The notes under the pieces: generated by a model
What the model saw: only the letters and a program-made list of their open reading frames with translations
What the model was told of the DNA's origin: nothing
The model's database searches: none
NCBI GenBank assembly: GCA_025450095.1
Contig: JANWID010000135.1
Location: 1 to 20,090 of the forward strand
DNA length: 20,090 bases
Direction of reading: 5' to 3'
Origin: Bacteroidia bacterium
GTDB taxonomy: Bacteria > Bacteroidota > Bacteroidia > AKYH767-A > OLB10
In this document: positions 8,592-17,290 of the stretch, piece by piece
Position numbering within the stretch: position 1 is the first letter of the stretch
Layout of the letters: each line of letters opens with the position of its first letter
Translations under genes and position numbers: made by a program

Positions 8592-8622
8592 AATTGGAGG
8601 ACGCAAATTGCGTCCTCCAATT
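8592..8622. promoter_or_regulatory. Near-perfect palindrome between the ORF6N genes
   Basis: Arms 8592-8606 and 8608-8622 are perfect inverted repeats around a single central A, with the core GGAGGACGCAA. As RNA it would fold as a 13-bp stem with a 5-base loop. It lies 35 bases upstream of the start of copy 1 (8557) and 129 bases beyond the stop of copy 2 (8752). It could end transcripts of copy 2, although the following T-run is short (TTTG), or act as an operator for copy 1. I cannot decide between these. Confidence 0.6.
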
Positions 8623-8751
8623 AATCAAAAAATGAAAGTTAAAAAGGCTTTTTTGTACGCACTTGAGATGTAAATTTTCATGATGTTGAAAAATGAGTAT
8701 TTTATTGAAAATGGCTGAAAAACGAGAATGAAATGAAAAAATTAAAAAATA

Positions 8752-9288
8752 TTATTTTTTCCGGTTATTGCTCCCTATTGAAAATCCGATTCGTTTCCTG
8801 GGTTTTACAGGAGGATTCAAAAGCTTACGAATTACGTTAAAAATGGTTTTTACATCTTCATTACGTAGTGACATTTCATTCTCCAGCTTTTCCAATCGAA
8901 TCAACACATCCTTATGTGTTAAAAGTACTTCACGCAGTTTGGTGAATATTCTCATTATTTTAATGTTAACAGAAACTGCTCTTTCGCTTTTCAAAACACT
9001 TGACAACATTGCTACTCCCAGTTCGGTGAAAACATAAGGAAGTGTACGTACTCCACCCCAACTTGACATTCCATTTTGGAATATCAAGTCATTATACTCC
9101 CGGGTAGTTAACTGAAACATAAAATCTGCCGGAAAACGGGATAAATTTCTTTTTACCGCCTTGTTAAGATTTCCGGTTGTTACCCGGTATAATTTAGACA
9201 GGTCACGATCCAACATGACCTTTTGATTTCGAATTACGAAAATGTTTCGTAAAACTGATTCTTCTGAAATGGAAAATTTTTTTGTCAT
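8752..9288 (-). CDS. ORF6N-domain protein (copy 2)
   Basis: 178 aa with the same layout as its downstream paralog: ORF6N domain at about 10-100 (VIRNQKVMLDRDLSKLYRVT, NLSRFPADFMFQLT, LPYVFTELGVAMLSSVLKS), a conserved helix (IKIMRIFTKLREVLLTHKDV), a coiled-coil-like segment (RLEKLENEM) and a basic tail ending NNRKK. The best match between the copies runs through the ORF6N core and the KLRE-LTHKD helix; the region after the SRFP-DFMFQ block has diverged most. This suggests duplication followed by specificity change. The domain is thought to bind DNA; no target is known from sequence. It stops with TAA, and the 5' side faces a long gene-poor gap. Confidence 0.9.
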   Translation of the reverse strand: MTKKFSISEESVLRNIFVIRNQKVMLDRDLSKLYRVTTGNLNKAVKRNLSRFPADFMFQLTTREYNDLIFQNGMSSWGGVRTLPYVFTELGVAMLSSVLKSERAVSVNIKIMRIFTKLREVLLTHKDVLIRLEKLENEMSLRNEDVKTIFNVIRKLLNPPVKPRKRIGFSIGSNNRKK

Positions 9289-9800
9289 GATCTAAAAAAA
9301 TGAGATGTCAAAAATTGAAAAAATCATATCATGCAAAATGCTGATAGTATTTAAGGAATTGATAAACTATTAATATTGCTTAATAAATGATCCGCGCAAT
9401 TGGCGGTGAAAAACAGATTAAAAAATTAACTTAGCTTTAACTTAAACCAAAAGCAATTCGCTTCATCAAAAATAAATAATCCTGCTGAGAAAAAGAAAGG
9501 TATTTTCGGGAAGTACGGAATTATAAGGTTCAAATGTTAACAATAAAGGCTACACATACTTCGTTTTTGATCATACTACGCCGGTTTAAACGACTATTAA
9601 AATCTCCCGAATCGCTTCAGATACTTCTAAATTTCAATAATTTAGCACTTAATTCCGAGTCTTTCTTTCCTGCCACTTATCACTCCTGGTCAGATTCCCC
9701 CGACGCATCAGGAAGGTGTGAAAAGATCGTAATATTCAGGTGAAATTAACCACCATCTGAACCCCAAACTGTTTAAATTTACTCACTTAATTCAAAACGC
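9289..9800. other. 512-base stretch without a convincing gene
   Basis: This lies between divergent genes and should hold both promoters. It is strongly AT-rich. One small open frame (9534-9743, 69 codons) has no recognisable features and an unlikely composition, so I do not call it. A TAAATTTA sequence at 9774-9781 resembles the Bacteroidota -7 element (TAnnTTTG) at seven of eight positions and sits 19 bases before the ATG at 9801, but I see no clear -33 partner. Confidence 0.5.
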
Positions 9801-10751
9801 ATGAAAACCCCTGTTAAAGTTATTTTGTTCGCTCTCACCATAGTGGGTGTCAGCTTACAATCATGTAAAAAAGACGAAAAAGAAGCCCAGCTCAACGAGG
9901 AATTCAAACAATTCAATGATGACAGCAACGATTTCAAAAATGAAAACGATCAGGTAGATGATGATGTGAATAATGGCGTCAGCGAAACATCAATCGCTCG
10001 TTATGCCCGAGTACATTCAGATCCTCTTTGCGGGGTTACCATTGACTCATCGCAATTAGCACAAAAAATATTGTTCTTTAATTTCGATCCGGCATACTCC
10101 TGCTTCTCTCCTTCACGGACCCGGGAAGGAACTATTAAAGTACAATTAACCAGTGGAAATTACTGGAGCGATGCTAATTCCGTGTTAACTTTAACTTACA
10201 TGGACTTTAAAGTAACCAAGCAAAGTAATAACAAATGGATCCGACTGAATGGTGTTAAAACATTGAGAAATGTTAATGGACATGATTGGTTGGGATTCCT
10301 AAACGGAACCGCATCCATATCTTATGAATCGCGTGCCTTCAACATCGCTGTTGAATACGACAATGGACAAACAGCAGTTTGGAACAGTGCTCGTCAGTCA
10401 GAATGGAATTATAATGCAACGGGAACTCCAAACAACTTACCCATGTTTTATTTTAGTTGCAATGGTGACACTGCTTTGAATGGATATAATACTGTAGACT
10501 CATGGGGAACAAACCGATTTGGTCAGCCATTCACTACCTATTACAGTAATGCATGGAATTCCGATAGCTATTGCGGTTTCTGGCGACCGACTTCAGGACA
10601 ATTGACCCATGTTGTGAATAACGCCAATTTCGTTCTAACACTTGGTGTAACTCCGTCAGGTAGTCCAGCTAATGCTGCAACCTGTGCGTATGGTTTCAAA
10701 GTTGACTGGACGGTTAACGGAAATACTCAAACTGCGATCCTGAGCTACTGA
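9801..10751 (+). CDS. Lipoprotein of unknown function with acidic linker
   Basis: 316 aa. The N-terminus is a lipoprotein signal peptide with lipobox LQSC and acylated Cys22, so the protein should be membrane-anchored. Residues about 23-58 form a highly charged, mostly acidic low-complexity linker (KKDEKEAQLNEEF, DQVDDDVNNGV) that would hold the rest away from the membrane. The remainder, about 65-316, is rich in aromatic and Asn/Thr residues with a beta-sheet look (GTIKVQLTSGNYWSDANSV, LGFLNGTASISYESRAFNI) and includes several Cys (C77, C96, and others further on). I do not recognise a family. The start at 9801 is supported by the immediate signal peptide. It appears monocistronic, and the TGA stop is followed by a strong hairpin shared with the convergent gene. 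Confidence 0.85.
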   Translation: MKTPVKVILFALTIVGVSLQSCKKDEKEAQLNEEFKQFNDDSNDFKNENDQVDDDVNNGVSETSIARYARVHSDPLCGVTIDSSQLAQKILFFNFDPAYSCFSPSRTREGTIKVQLTSGNYWSDANSVLTLTYMDFKVTKQSNNKWIRLNGVKTLRNVNGHDWLGFLNGTASISYESRAFNIAVEYDNGQTAVWNSARQSEWNYNATGTPNNLPMFYFSCNGDTALNGYNTVDSWGTNRFGQPFTTYYSNAWNSDSYCGFWRPTSGQLTHVVNNANFVLTLGVTPSGSPANAATCAYGFKVDWTVNGNTQTAILSY

Positions 10752-10768
10752 TAAAAAATTATTGAAAC

Positions 10769-10801
10769 AAAAAGAGCCGGTCAATTCGATCGGCTCTTTT
10801 T
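10769..10801. terminator. Bidirectional terminator between convergent genes
   Basis: A 14-bp stem with one G-U wobble (arms 10769-10782 and 10788-10801) closes on a 5-base loop. The base is AAAAAGAGCCG paired with CGGCTCTTTTT, giving T tracts on both strands. It lies 17 bases past the lipoprotein stop, and its right arm overlaps the TAA of the minus-strand gene (10800-10802). Confidence 0.88.
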
Positions 10802-12782
10802 ATTGACTGATGATAAAAGAACGGGCACCCGAAATGTACGGAGTCTGCATGTGCAAATAATAACTGCCGGGAGCTGCTGCGGAAAATGGTATTCGTATTT
10901 CTTGTTTTCCACCTGAAAAATCCGGGTTCGTTTCAGCAAGCATATTTCCGTTTATGCCAAATATTTTAATGTTCACAGGGCATGGTTTTCCGCTTAATCC
11001 CTGGATCACAATTTCACCAGCTTCGCTGTCATAAAAAGTACGGAACCGGTTATCTCCATCGCTTAATTCATCTCCAAGTATGGATGGCAACAAGGTTACC
11101 TGGAGCACTGCATCAATACTATCACCAAGATCGTTCAGCGTGTTCAGGCGTAACATATAATTTCCGGGTGTAAGTCCGTGAGTATCCCATTGCCCCAGCA
11201 AACCATTGTGCACTTCAATAAGTGAGGGTGCCGTTACCGGAATCCAACCCGGAACTGCTGAAGGTGCATACTCCAAAGTATAACTGCCGAAATCCATAAA
11301 CGAACCCATTGGTCCCTGGTCGACCCAGGCGGAACCGGTAATATCAATAACTGTATCGACAAATAAATTTTGCGGAGGGTTGATCCGCACCAACCATGCC
11401 GTTCCCGCATCAAAAGCAACGGGATCCTGCGGCAGACTGCTTTGTGTAACTACCATAACCGAATTACCAATTGCCGAAGCACCAGCCGTAGCCGCACCGT
11501 ATCCCATTAAAGCTATTCCGTTTCCCTGGCTGCGTATATATCCGGTAACCGTTCCGGAAACAAAAATATTTAGTGATGTATCAGAAGCCCAATAGTAACC
11601 ACCGGAACCATCACATAGTATACCCTGCGCCGTTATAAAAGATGTACCCATGCTTCCAACTTCGCCTACTATGCATCCGGTAACATTCACGTTGGTCTGG
11701 TCGAAAAGATAGAGACTCCATGTCTGAACGTAAGTGGAATCCAATTGTAATACTCGATCTGATAAAGGTGCATTAAATGAAGAATAGTTTGAATTATTTA
11801 CGAGACCTGAAACTGTAACCGTATCGCTGCCGGTAAACCATAAACCGATTGATCGGAGTGTAGAATTGCTGATTGTTATATCCGATCCGTCTTCGGGCAT
11901 CAGCGCCCACATGACATCGGTGCAGTTGGTAACAGTAACATTAAAACCTATTCCTGAAATTCCAGGCTGGTTATTATTATACTGGTAGGCAGCAACACTC
12001 GCACCTGGCGGAAAGGAAGTATTTATTATTGCACTATCAGGGATATGATGCCACAAAAGCAATGTATTCGCATTTGAAAAGTTCAGCACACTGGAATCGG
12101 TCATAATAAATTCACCAGCCTGGTTTGTACCATCGATGGTAATCTCTGCTTTCCCATAGGCACCAGCCGTTGTAAAGCCAATATTGATGATTTCATTCAT
12201 GGTGATGCTTCCGTTTCCGGCTACTGCCAAGTTATGAGATAATCCCCCGTAATCCAAAGTAGTATTTGAAATAGTTACTTCGCCGCTATCCGCAATTACA
12301 ATAGATCGTTGGTAAAAATACTGTTGGGGAAATGACAAAACGGAACTGTCGCAGCTGACTGTTCCGTTTTGAAAAACATATAAGTCTCCAAGTATCGTAG
12401 CAGTCGCATCATCGAAAATTAAAACCCCGTCATTAAAAACCAAAATAGGTCCGTTATTAAAATAATTTCCGGTAATTAAAAGCGTATCATTCGGAACATC
12501 TCCAACATAAACCGTATCGGTCATTGCATTAAAATTGCCCGACATTAAAAAGTGTTTCATCTGGCTGGATTTAACAGGCATATCCTTCATAAGAGTCATT
12601 ACTCCGGTTTCAACCTGGTTTTCCTGTTGTGTAAATTGTATTGCCGGTAGTGCTCCAGTTAATCTCTTACCAAGTGCATTATTAATTTCCTTTTGGGGAA
12701 ACTGTTGTGAATAGCAATTAATGCAGACAATGCATGTGATTGCAAAGCAGAGTAACATGCTGTGTAAACGGGGAACTAACAT
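10800..12782 (-). CDS. Secreted beta-helix-like protein with divergent T9SS sorting domain
   Basis: 660 aa. The N-terminus is a signal peptide (about 1-26, ending NCYSQ); ATG codons at residues 1 and 9 could both serve as start. From about 90 to 480 the sequence is a long run of short beta-strand-rich repeats (GNYFNNGPILVFNDGVLIFD, GEVTISNTTLDYGG, GSDITISNSTLRSIG, DTVTVSGLVNNSNY). This pattern is typical of right-handed parallel beta-helix surface proteins. About 490-570 is a separate beta domain. The last 75 residues look like a T9SS type A sorting domain (VNIKIFGINGNMLAE, APGSYYLHMQT, RSFIISQ) but lack the usual YPNP opening. Beta-helix proteins of this kind often act on or bind polysaccharides, but I see no catalytic motif. 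It lies 54 bases downstream of gmhA on the same strand and could be co-transcribed. TAA stop within the shared terminator. Confidence 0.85.
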   Translation of the reverse strand: MLVPRLHSMLLCFAITCIVCINCYSQQFPQKEINNALGKRLTGALPAIQFTQQENQVETGVMTLMKDMPVKSSQMKHFLMSGNFNAMTDTVYVGDVPNDTLLITGNYFNNGPILVFNDGVLIFDDATATILGDLYVFQNGTVSCDSSVLSFPQQYFYQRSIVIADSGEVTISNTTLDYGGLSHNLAVAGNGSITMNEIINIGFTTAGAYGKAEITIDGTNQAGEFIMTDSSVLNFSNANTLLLWHHIPDSAIINTSFPPGASVAAYQYNNNQPGISGIGFNVTVTNCTDVMWALMPEDGSDITISNSTLRSIGLWFTGSDTVTVSGLVNNSNYSSFNAPLSDRVLQLDSTYVQTWSLYLFDQTNVNVTGCIVGEVGSMGTSFITAQGILCDGSGGYYWASDTSLNIFVSGTVTGYIRSQGNGIALMGYGAATAGASAIGNSVMVVTQSSLPQDPVAFDAGTAWLVRINPPQNLFVDTVIDITGSAWVDQGPMGSFMDFGSYTLEYAPSAVPGWIPVTAPSLIEVHNGLLGQWDTHGLTPGNYMLRLNTLNDLGDSIDAVLQVTLLPSILGDELSDGDNRFRTFYDSEAGEIVIQGLSGKPCPVNIKIFGINGNMLAETNPDFSGGKQEIRIPFSAAAPGSYYLHMQTPYISGARSFIISQ

Positions 12783-12836
12783 TGAATTAACAGGAAGAAT
12801 TAACTTACCTAAAGTAGTAAAAAGAAAAGCTGTGTT

Positions 12837-13412
12837 TCACCGATATCCCAGAAAATTTTCAACAATCAGGATTAATGAATGAATTACTTTAATGTGAATT
12901 TCCTGTGCTCGATCGGCGAATTCTGAATGTGGTGCCCGGATTTCTATGTCGCAGTGGGAAGCCAATGCGCCTCCGTCTTTTCCCGTCAGGCCAATTATAG
13001 AAATTCCTCTTTCCTTTGCTGCTTTAACCGCGGCAATTACATTTGCGGAATTGCCACTGGTGCTGATAGCCAGTAAAACATCCCCGTTTTTACCGAATGC
13101 TTCAATGTATCTTGAAAAAACCTGTTCATACCCATAGTCATTAGCAACACAGGTTATATGAGATGGGTCCGAAATAGAAATTGCCGGCAGAGCGGGACGG
13201 TTGTTTCGGAATCTTCCTGAAAGTTCTTCAGCAAAATGCATGGCATCACACATACTGCCACCGTTGCCGCAGGAAATTACCTTATTACCGTTTTTAAAAG
13301 CCTGAGCCAAAACAGATCCGGCACGATTAATTTTTTCAAAATTTTCCTGATTTGCGATGAATGCTTTCAGAATCCCGGCAGCTTCCTCGAACTCTTTTTT
13401 AATTTCCGTCAT
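12837..13412 (-). CDS. gmhA: Sedoheptulose-7-phosphate isomerase GmhA
   Basis: 191 aa, the usual length. It is a single SIS domain with the sugar-phosphate loops SCGNGGS (47-53) and STSGNS (117-122). The residues that in E. coli GmhA bind zinc and catalyse (H61, E65, Q172, H180) are all present at a constant offset of two: H59, E63, Q170 and H178. The enzyme converts sedoheptulose 7-phosphate to D-glycero-D-manno-heptose 7-phosphate, the first step of ADP- or GDP-heptose synthesis for LPS core, capsule or S-layer glycans. The later enzymes (HldE, GmhB, HddA) are not in this window. It starts 40 bases after the dsbD stop on the same strand, so the two may be co-transcribed. TGA stop. Confidence 0.95.
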   Translation of the reverse strand: MTEIKKEFEEAAGILKAFIANQENFEKINRAGSVLAQAFKNGNKVISCGNGGSMCDAMHFAEELSGRFRNNRPALPAISISDPSHITCVANDYGYEQVFSRYIEAFGKNGDVLLAISTSGNSANVIAAVKAAKERGISIIGLTGKDGGALASHCDIEIRAPHSEFADRAQEIHIKVIHSLILIVENFLGYR

Positions 13413-13452
13413 TGTTTCAGGTTATCGGGGAAGCAAAAATTTAAATCAGGCG

Positions 13453-15618
13453 TTACCGGTTATTGGCAAGCACTTTTCTTTTTTCGAAACGGCACAACCC
13501 TTCGTCCAGGAATTTTAAATACAAATCGACATCCGGTGTGTAGCCGCGTTGTTGAGCGAGTATTTTTCCATTGTTGTCCAATAGCACGTAATATGGTTGC
13601 GAATTGGTTTCATACTGCGTTTCCTGCAAATCGCTCCATTTATTTCCGGTAGTCCTGATCTTTTTACCGGTAGATGAAACATATTGGTCCTTTTCAGCAA
13701 GCGGGGTCCGGTCATCAACATACAGTGATATTACGACATAATCTCCGGAAAGGCGTTTTAATACTTCTGAATCTGACCACACATTATCTTCCATTTTCCT
13801 GCAATTCACGCAGCTCCATCCGGTAAAATCAATCATCACTGGTTTACCCTGTGCCTTGGCGTAACGCATGCCTTCTTCGTAATCTTTAAAGCAGGTCAGG
13901 TCATGTGGGCAATCGGAAGATTTTGGATCAACCCATTCTTTATAAAATTCCGGAGGTGGAAAACCGCTGATCAGTTTTAATGGTGCGCCCCAAATTCCTG
14001 GTATCAGGTACAGGGTGAATGATAGTGTGATGATCCCAAAAATCAAACGCGAAATAGAAATATGTTTCACATCACTGTCGTGAGAAAATTTAAGCTTACC
14101 CAGCAGATACAATCCCAACATTCCGAATATGATCACCCATAATGCAACGAACAATTCCCTTTTCAGGAATCCCCAATGGTATGCAAGATCAACATTCGAT
14201 AAAAATTTGAGAGCGAGTGCAAGCTCCAGGAAACCCAGACTTACCTTAACAGAATTCAGCCAACCACCTGATTTTGGTAAAGAGCTCAGCCACGAAGGAA
14301 ATGCTGCGAACAATGCGAAGGGTAACGCCAGTGCCAATGCGAAACCGGTCATTCCGGCCAGTGGACCCAGGTAACTTCTTCCATGTGCCGCTTCAACCAG
14401 CAACGTTCCGATAATCGGACCGGTACATGAAAATGATACCAGCGAAAGCGTAAAAGCCATGAAGAATATTCCAACCAGGCCACCCTTGTCGGAAGCCTGA
14501 TCGGCTTTATTCACAAGCCACGATGGCAATACGATTTCGAATGCACCAAAAAATGAAAGTGCGAACAAAATAAAAATGACAAAAAATAAAAGATTAAAAA
14601 CGGAACTACTTGCCATTTTATTCAATGCATCCGAACCCAGAGTAACAGTGATCAGGAAACCCAATCCAACATAAATCAAAATTATGGAAATCGCATAGAT
14701 GATAGCGTTAGTAACTCCTTTTTTCCGGGAACCGCTTCTTTTTGTAAAGAAACTTACGGTCATCGGTATCATTGGAAATACACAGGGAGTGAGTAATGCA
14801 AGCAAACCTCCAAGTATTCCACCTATAAAAATTCCCCATATGGAACCCATATCTGTTTCTGCGACCATTTCACCACAGCCTGGTTCCAGACTTACAATGG
14901 GTCCACCACTTCCTGCCGTGATCGCCTGGTCAGGTACTACAGAATCGGGAGCCAGTTGTTTTGCCACAACTTCAGAATCGACTGCCTCTTTTACCAATGC
15001 CGGCGCTACTTTTTCCGTTTCGGGTTTTATTGCTGCGGTTTCACCTTTAATATCAATTGAAAATTCCACCAACTCCGGTGGAAGACATTTTTCGTCATCA
15101 CAAACCATAAATTCCACAGTTCCTGAAATTTTGGTTGCACTTTTTGTTAGCAGCTTTATCTTTTGTTTAAATACAGCTTCATTAGCAAAATAAGCCAGCT
15201 GCATTTCGAAATTCTTATCATAAAATTCTATCGCTTTTCCTTCACCGGGTTTTCCAATTAGCTCAAAATCCGGAGAGGGGTTGAAAGTGAAAGTTGTCTT
15301 TATTGGTCCCCCGTCACCTATGTTCTGAGAATAAAGGTGCCATCCCTTCTCAATTTTGGCTGTCATAAAGATAACTGCCTCGCCACTCTTTTTCTGCTCT
15401 AAACTCCAATTCCATTTAACCGGTTGAAGGATCTGCGGGGCCATGGGTGCCACCTCCACTTTTTCAGGAGCAGGCGGCTTAACTGTTGCATCACAACCTG
15501 TTGCTATCAACAAAGAGCTGATAATCAGTAATGTATTATTAATAATTGATTTTATTTGAAGCACCTTGACAGAATTTATATAACGGTCAAAAATACGGAA
15601 TCGTCGATTTGATGACAA
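13453..15618 (-). CDS. dsbD: Thiol:disulfide interchange protein DsbD
   Basis: Up to 721 aa. It has the three DsbD parts in order. The N-terminal periplasmic domain (about 60-192) has the Cys pair C173/C178 (MVCDDEKCLPP). A membrane core (about 258-540) of roughly eight helices has Cys279 in LLTPCVFPMIP and Cys398 in SFSCTGPIIG. The C-terminal thioredoxin-like domain (about 570-710) has active site CVNC at 603-606. The protein moves electrons from cytoplasmic thioredoxin across the inner membrane to periplasmic reductases and cytochrome c maturation. A lipobox (LIATGC) suggests the N-terminal domain is lipid-anchored. The first ATG leaves 22 residues before the signal peptide; a GTG at 15564 gives a more normal lipoprotein signal of about 24 residues, so the true start may be there. 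A Pro/Glu/Val-rich linker (about 196-250) joins the N-domain to the core. TAA stop. Confidence 0.93.
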   Translation of the reverse strand: MSSNRRFRIFDRYINSVKVLQIKSIINNTLLIISSLLIATGCDATVKPPAPEKVEVAPMAPQILQPVKWNWSLEQKKSGEAVIFMTAKIEKGWHLYSQNIGDGGPIKTTFTFNPSPDFELIGKPGEGKAIEFYDKNFEMQLAYFANEAVFKQKIKLLTKSATKISGTVEFMVCDDEKCLPPELVEFSIDIKGETAAIKPETEKVAPALVKEAVDSEVVAKQLAPDSVVPDQAITAGSGGPIVSLEPGCGEMVAETDMGSIWGIFIGGILGGLLALLTPCVFPMIPMTVSFFTKRSGSRKKGVTNAIIYAISIILIYVGLGFLITVTLGSDALNKMASSSVFNLLFFVIFILFALSFFGAFEIVLPSWLVNKADQASDKGGLVGIFFMAFTLSLVSFSCTGPIIGTLLVEAAHGRSYLGPLAGMTGFALALALPFALFAAFPSWLSSLPKSGGWLNSVKVSLGFLELALALKFLSNVDLAYHWGFLKRELFVALWVIIFGMLGLYLLGKLKFSHDSDVKHISISRLIFGIITLSFTLYLIPGIWGAPLKLISGFPPPEFYKEWVDPKSSDCPHDLTCFKDYEEGMRYAKAQGKPVMIDFTGWSCVNCRKMEDNVWSDSEVLKRLSGDYVVISLYVDDRTPLAEKDQYVSSTGKKIRTTGNKWSDLQETQYETNSQPYYVLLDNNGKILAQQRGYTPDVDLYLKFLDEGLCRFEKRKVLANNR

Positions 15619-15751
15619 ATAACGATAAGAATAGAATTTCAGTTGCAGGATGCTTGAATTTCAATGGTTCACCTAAAAAGAGAAGCTGATAACACTGTGG
15701 AAAACAGTCAGAAATGCGAAAAGGTTCTTTCGTTTTAGGGAATTTGTTCAT

Positions 15752-15759
15752 TATATTTG
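15752..15759 (+). promoter_or_regulatory. Bacteroidota-type -7 promoter element (TAnnTTTG)
   Basis: TATATTTG matches the Bacteroidota sigma-factor -7 consensus exactly and ends 19 bases before the ATG at 15779. The expected -33 TTTG is only approximate (TTTCG near 15728-15732). Likely the promoter of the methyltransferase gene. Confidence 0.5.
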
Positions 15760-15778
15760 TTAGACCTACATCACAACC

Positions 15779-16501
15779 ATGCATTTTACCAAAGAACTCA
15801 GATTGTTCAATCCGCCGGGGACCAACGTTCGACGCCTGACCGCCCTGTTTAATCTGGCTCTTATCCGCATGGGTTGGAAAGTAACCTTGCAGCCTGCCAT
15901 GAATCATGCAACCATCATGGTATCACCACTGCAAAAGCTGAATTTCATGCACCTTATAGATAATGTTCTTTTTAATAAGATTCCAGGAGCATTTGTTGAA
16001 TTGGGTTGTTTTGAAGGACAAACAGCAGTTTTACTACAACAATTACTGGACTCAAACCGCTCCGATAAGCCACTACTTCTTTTTGATAATTTTAAGCATC
16101 AGATTGGTATTAATGGTGACATTAAATCAAGACTACTGAATAATTTCAGGGATAAAAAAATGCGGGAACCGAGGATTATCGAAGGAAATTTTGAAGAAAC
16201 GATTCCCGCTCAATTGCCAGATCAAATTTCATTTCTACATATTGATTGTGGGTTTGGCGGAGATCGCGAAATGCACAAAAAAATAGTTTTACATTGCCTT
16301 GAAGCTTGCTATCCCCGAATGAGTCCGGGTGCCGTCGCAATAATGAGTGATTATCATGATGAAAATCTGACGGTAGATGGTTTTAATTCAAATCCGGGAG
16401 TGAAAAAGGCCTGCGATATTTTTTTCCACGGTAAGCCTGAAAATATGTTTGTCCTTTACGGAGGTGATTACTCACACGGTTATTTCAGGAAAGCAATCTG
16501 A
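15779..16501 (+). CDS. TylF/MycF-like O-methyltransferase
   Basis: 240 aa. The SAM-binding fold is visible from motif I (FVELGCFEGQTA, 72-83), through the acidic end of strand 2 (LLLFDNF, 100-105) and EGNFEETIP (135-143), to LHIDCGF (153-159) and SPGAVAIMSDYHDE (182-195). The LHIDxxx and SDY(H)D motifs match the TylF/MycF family, whose members methylate sugar hydroxyls in a metal-dependent way; D156 and D191 are candidate catalytic or metal residues. The substrate cannot be read from sequence. There is no sugar or polyketide cluster around it. It stands alone on the plus strand between divergent dsbD and the convergent ABC ATPase, with only two bases between its TGA and the stop of that gene. 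Confidence 0.8.
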   Translation: MHFTKELRLFNPPGTNVRRLTALFNLALIRMGWKVTLQPAMNHATIMVSPLQKLNFMHLIDNVLFNKIPGAFVELGCFEGQTAVLLQQLLDSNRSDKPLLLFDNFKHQIGINGDIKSRLLNNFRDKKMREPRIIEGNFEETIPAQLPDQISFLHIDCGFGGDREMHKKIVLHCLEACYPRMSPGAVAIMSDYHDENLTVDGFNSNPGVKKACDIFFHGKPENMFVLYGGDYSHGYFRKAI

Positions 16502-16503
16502 TT

Positions 16504-17250
16504 TCAAAACCAGGAAGCCAGTTCTGAAATTTCCAATTTTAATTTTTCCGCGTGTTTTATATCACGCTTAATTTTCCCGGTTTCCATTTGTATGATCCTG
16601 TTACCATATTTCATTGCATCACGTAAATGATGAGTTATCAGGATTGCGGTCAATCCCCGGGAAGCGATCAGCCTGGATGCAGTTTCCATAACCAATTCCG
16701 CAGACCTGGGATCCAAAGCCGCTGCCGGTTCATCAAGCAATAAAATTTTAGTATCATCCATCACAGCCATCAACAATGCGAGTGCCTGCCGTTGTCCTCC
16801 GGAAAGATTGGCCATAGGTACATCGGGCTTATTTTCAAGACCCATATTCAACGCGACAATTTCACGAAGCACTTTTTCACGGAAGTCTTTACCGGTACCT
16901 ATAACAAGTTTTTTTCGACGACTTCGCAACGCAGCAAGTCTGAAATTTTCAATGATGGTGAGATCAGGAGCTGTGCCGGCGGCAGGATTCTGAAAAACAC
17001 GGGAAATCCATGCTGCTCTCCGGTGTTGTGGTAAAGAAGTTATATCAGCAGTATCAATGTATACTTTTCCAGAGTCAGGAACGATGCTTCCACCAATAAT
17101 GTTAAATAAAGTTGATTTACCAGACCCGTTAGCTCCTACCAATACGATAAATTCCCCTTCTGATATTTCAAGGTTAACACTGTTAACAGCTGTTACTTCA
17201 TTAACATCTTTGCGATTGAAAATACACGATATGTTTTCCAGTCGGATCAT
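16504..17250 (-). CDS. ABC transporter ATP-binding protein (TrpXYZ-like system)
   Basis: 248 aa, a single ABC ATPase domain: Walker A GANGSGKST (39-47), Q-loop Q87 (VFQNPAAGTAPDLT), signature LSGGQRQA (149-156), Walker B ILLLDEP (169-175), H-loop H207. The PAAGTAPDLTI-type Q-loop and the neighbouring permease and binding protein place it with the COG1101-type ATPases, partners of COG4120 permeases and COG2984 binding proteins. It powers import by the adjacent permease. It is the last gene of the minus-strand cluster, 40 bases after the permease stop, and its TGA is two bases from the convergent methyltransferase stop, leaving no room for a separate terminator between them. Confidence 0.9.
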   Translation of the reverse strand: MIRLENISCIFNRKDVNEVTAVNSVNLEISEGEFIVLVGANGSGKSTLFNIIGGSIVPDSGKVYIDTADITSLPQHRRAAWISRVFQNPAAGTAPDLTIIENFRLAALRSRRKKLVIGTGKDFREKVLREIVALNMGLENKPDVPMANLSGGQRQALALLMAVMDDTKILLLDEPAAALDPRSAELVMETASRLIASRGLTAILITHHLRDAMKYGNRIIQMETGKIKRDIKHAEKLKLEISELASWF

Positions 17251-17290
17251 ATCATGAAATCCTGCATTAAATTTTGCTCCAAACGCTTTT

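Noticed and set aside
8015..9288. Prophage region
   Set aside because: Only the ORF6N genes hint at phage origin; there is no integrase, structural, lysis or replication gene.
9534..9743. Small open frame of 69 codons in the 9.3-9.8 kb gap
   Set aside because: No signal peptide, domain or neighbour supports it, and its composition looks like chance translation of AT-rich DNA.
15587..15907. Minus-strand open frame overlapping the methyltransferase start and the dsbD start
   Set aside because: It is antisense to a well-supported coding region, has no recognisable features and covers the likely promoter of the plus-strand gene.
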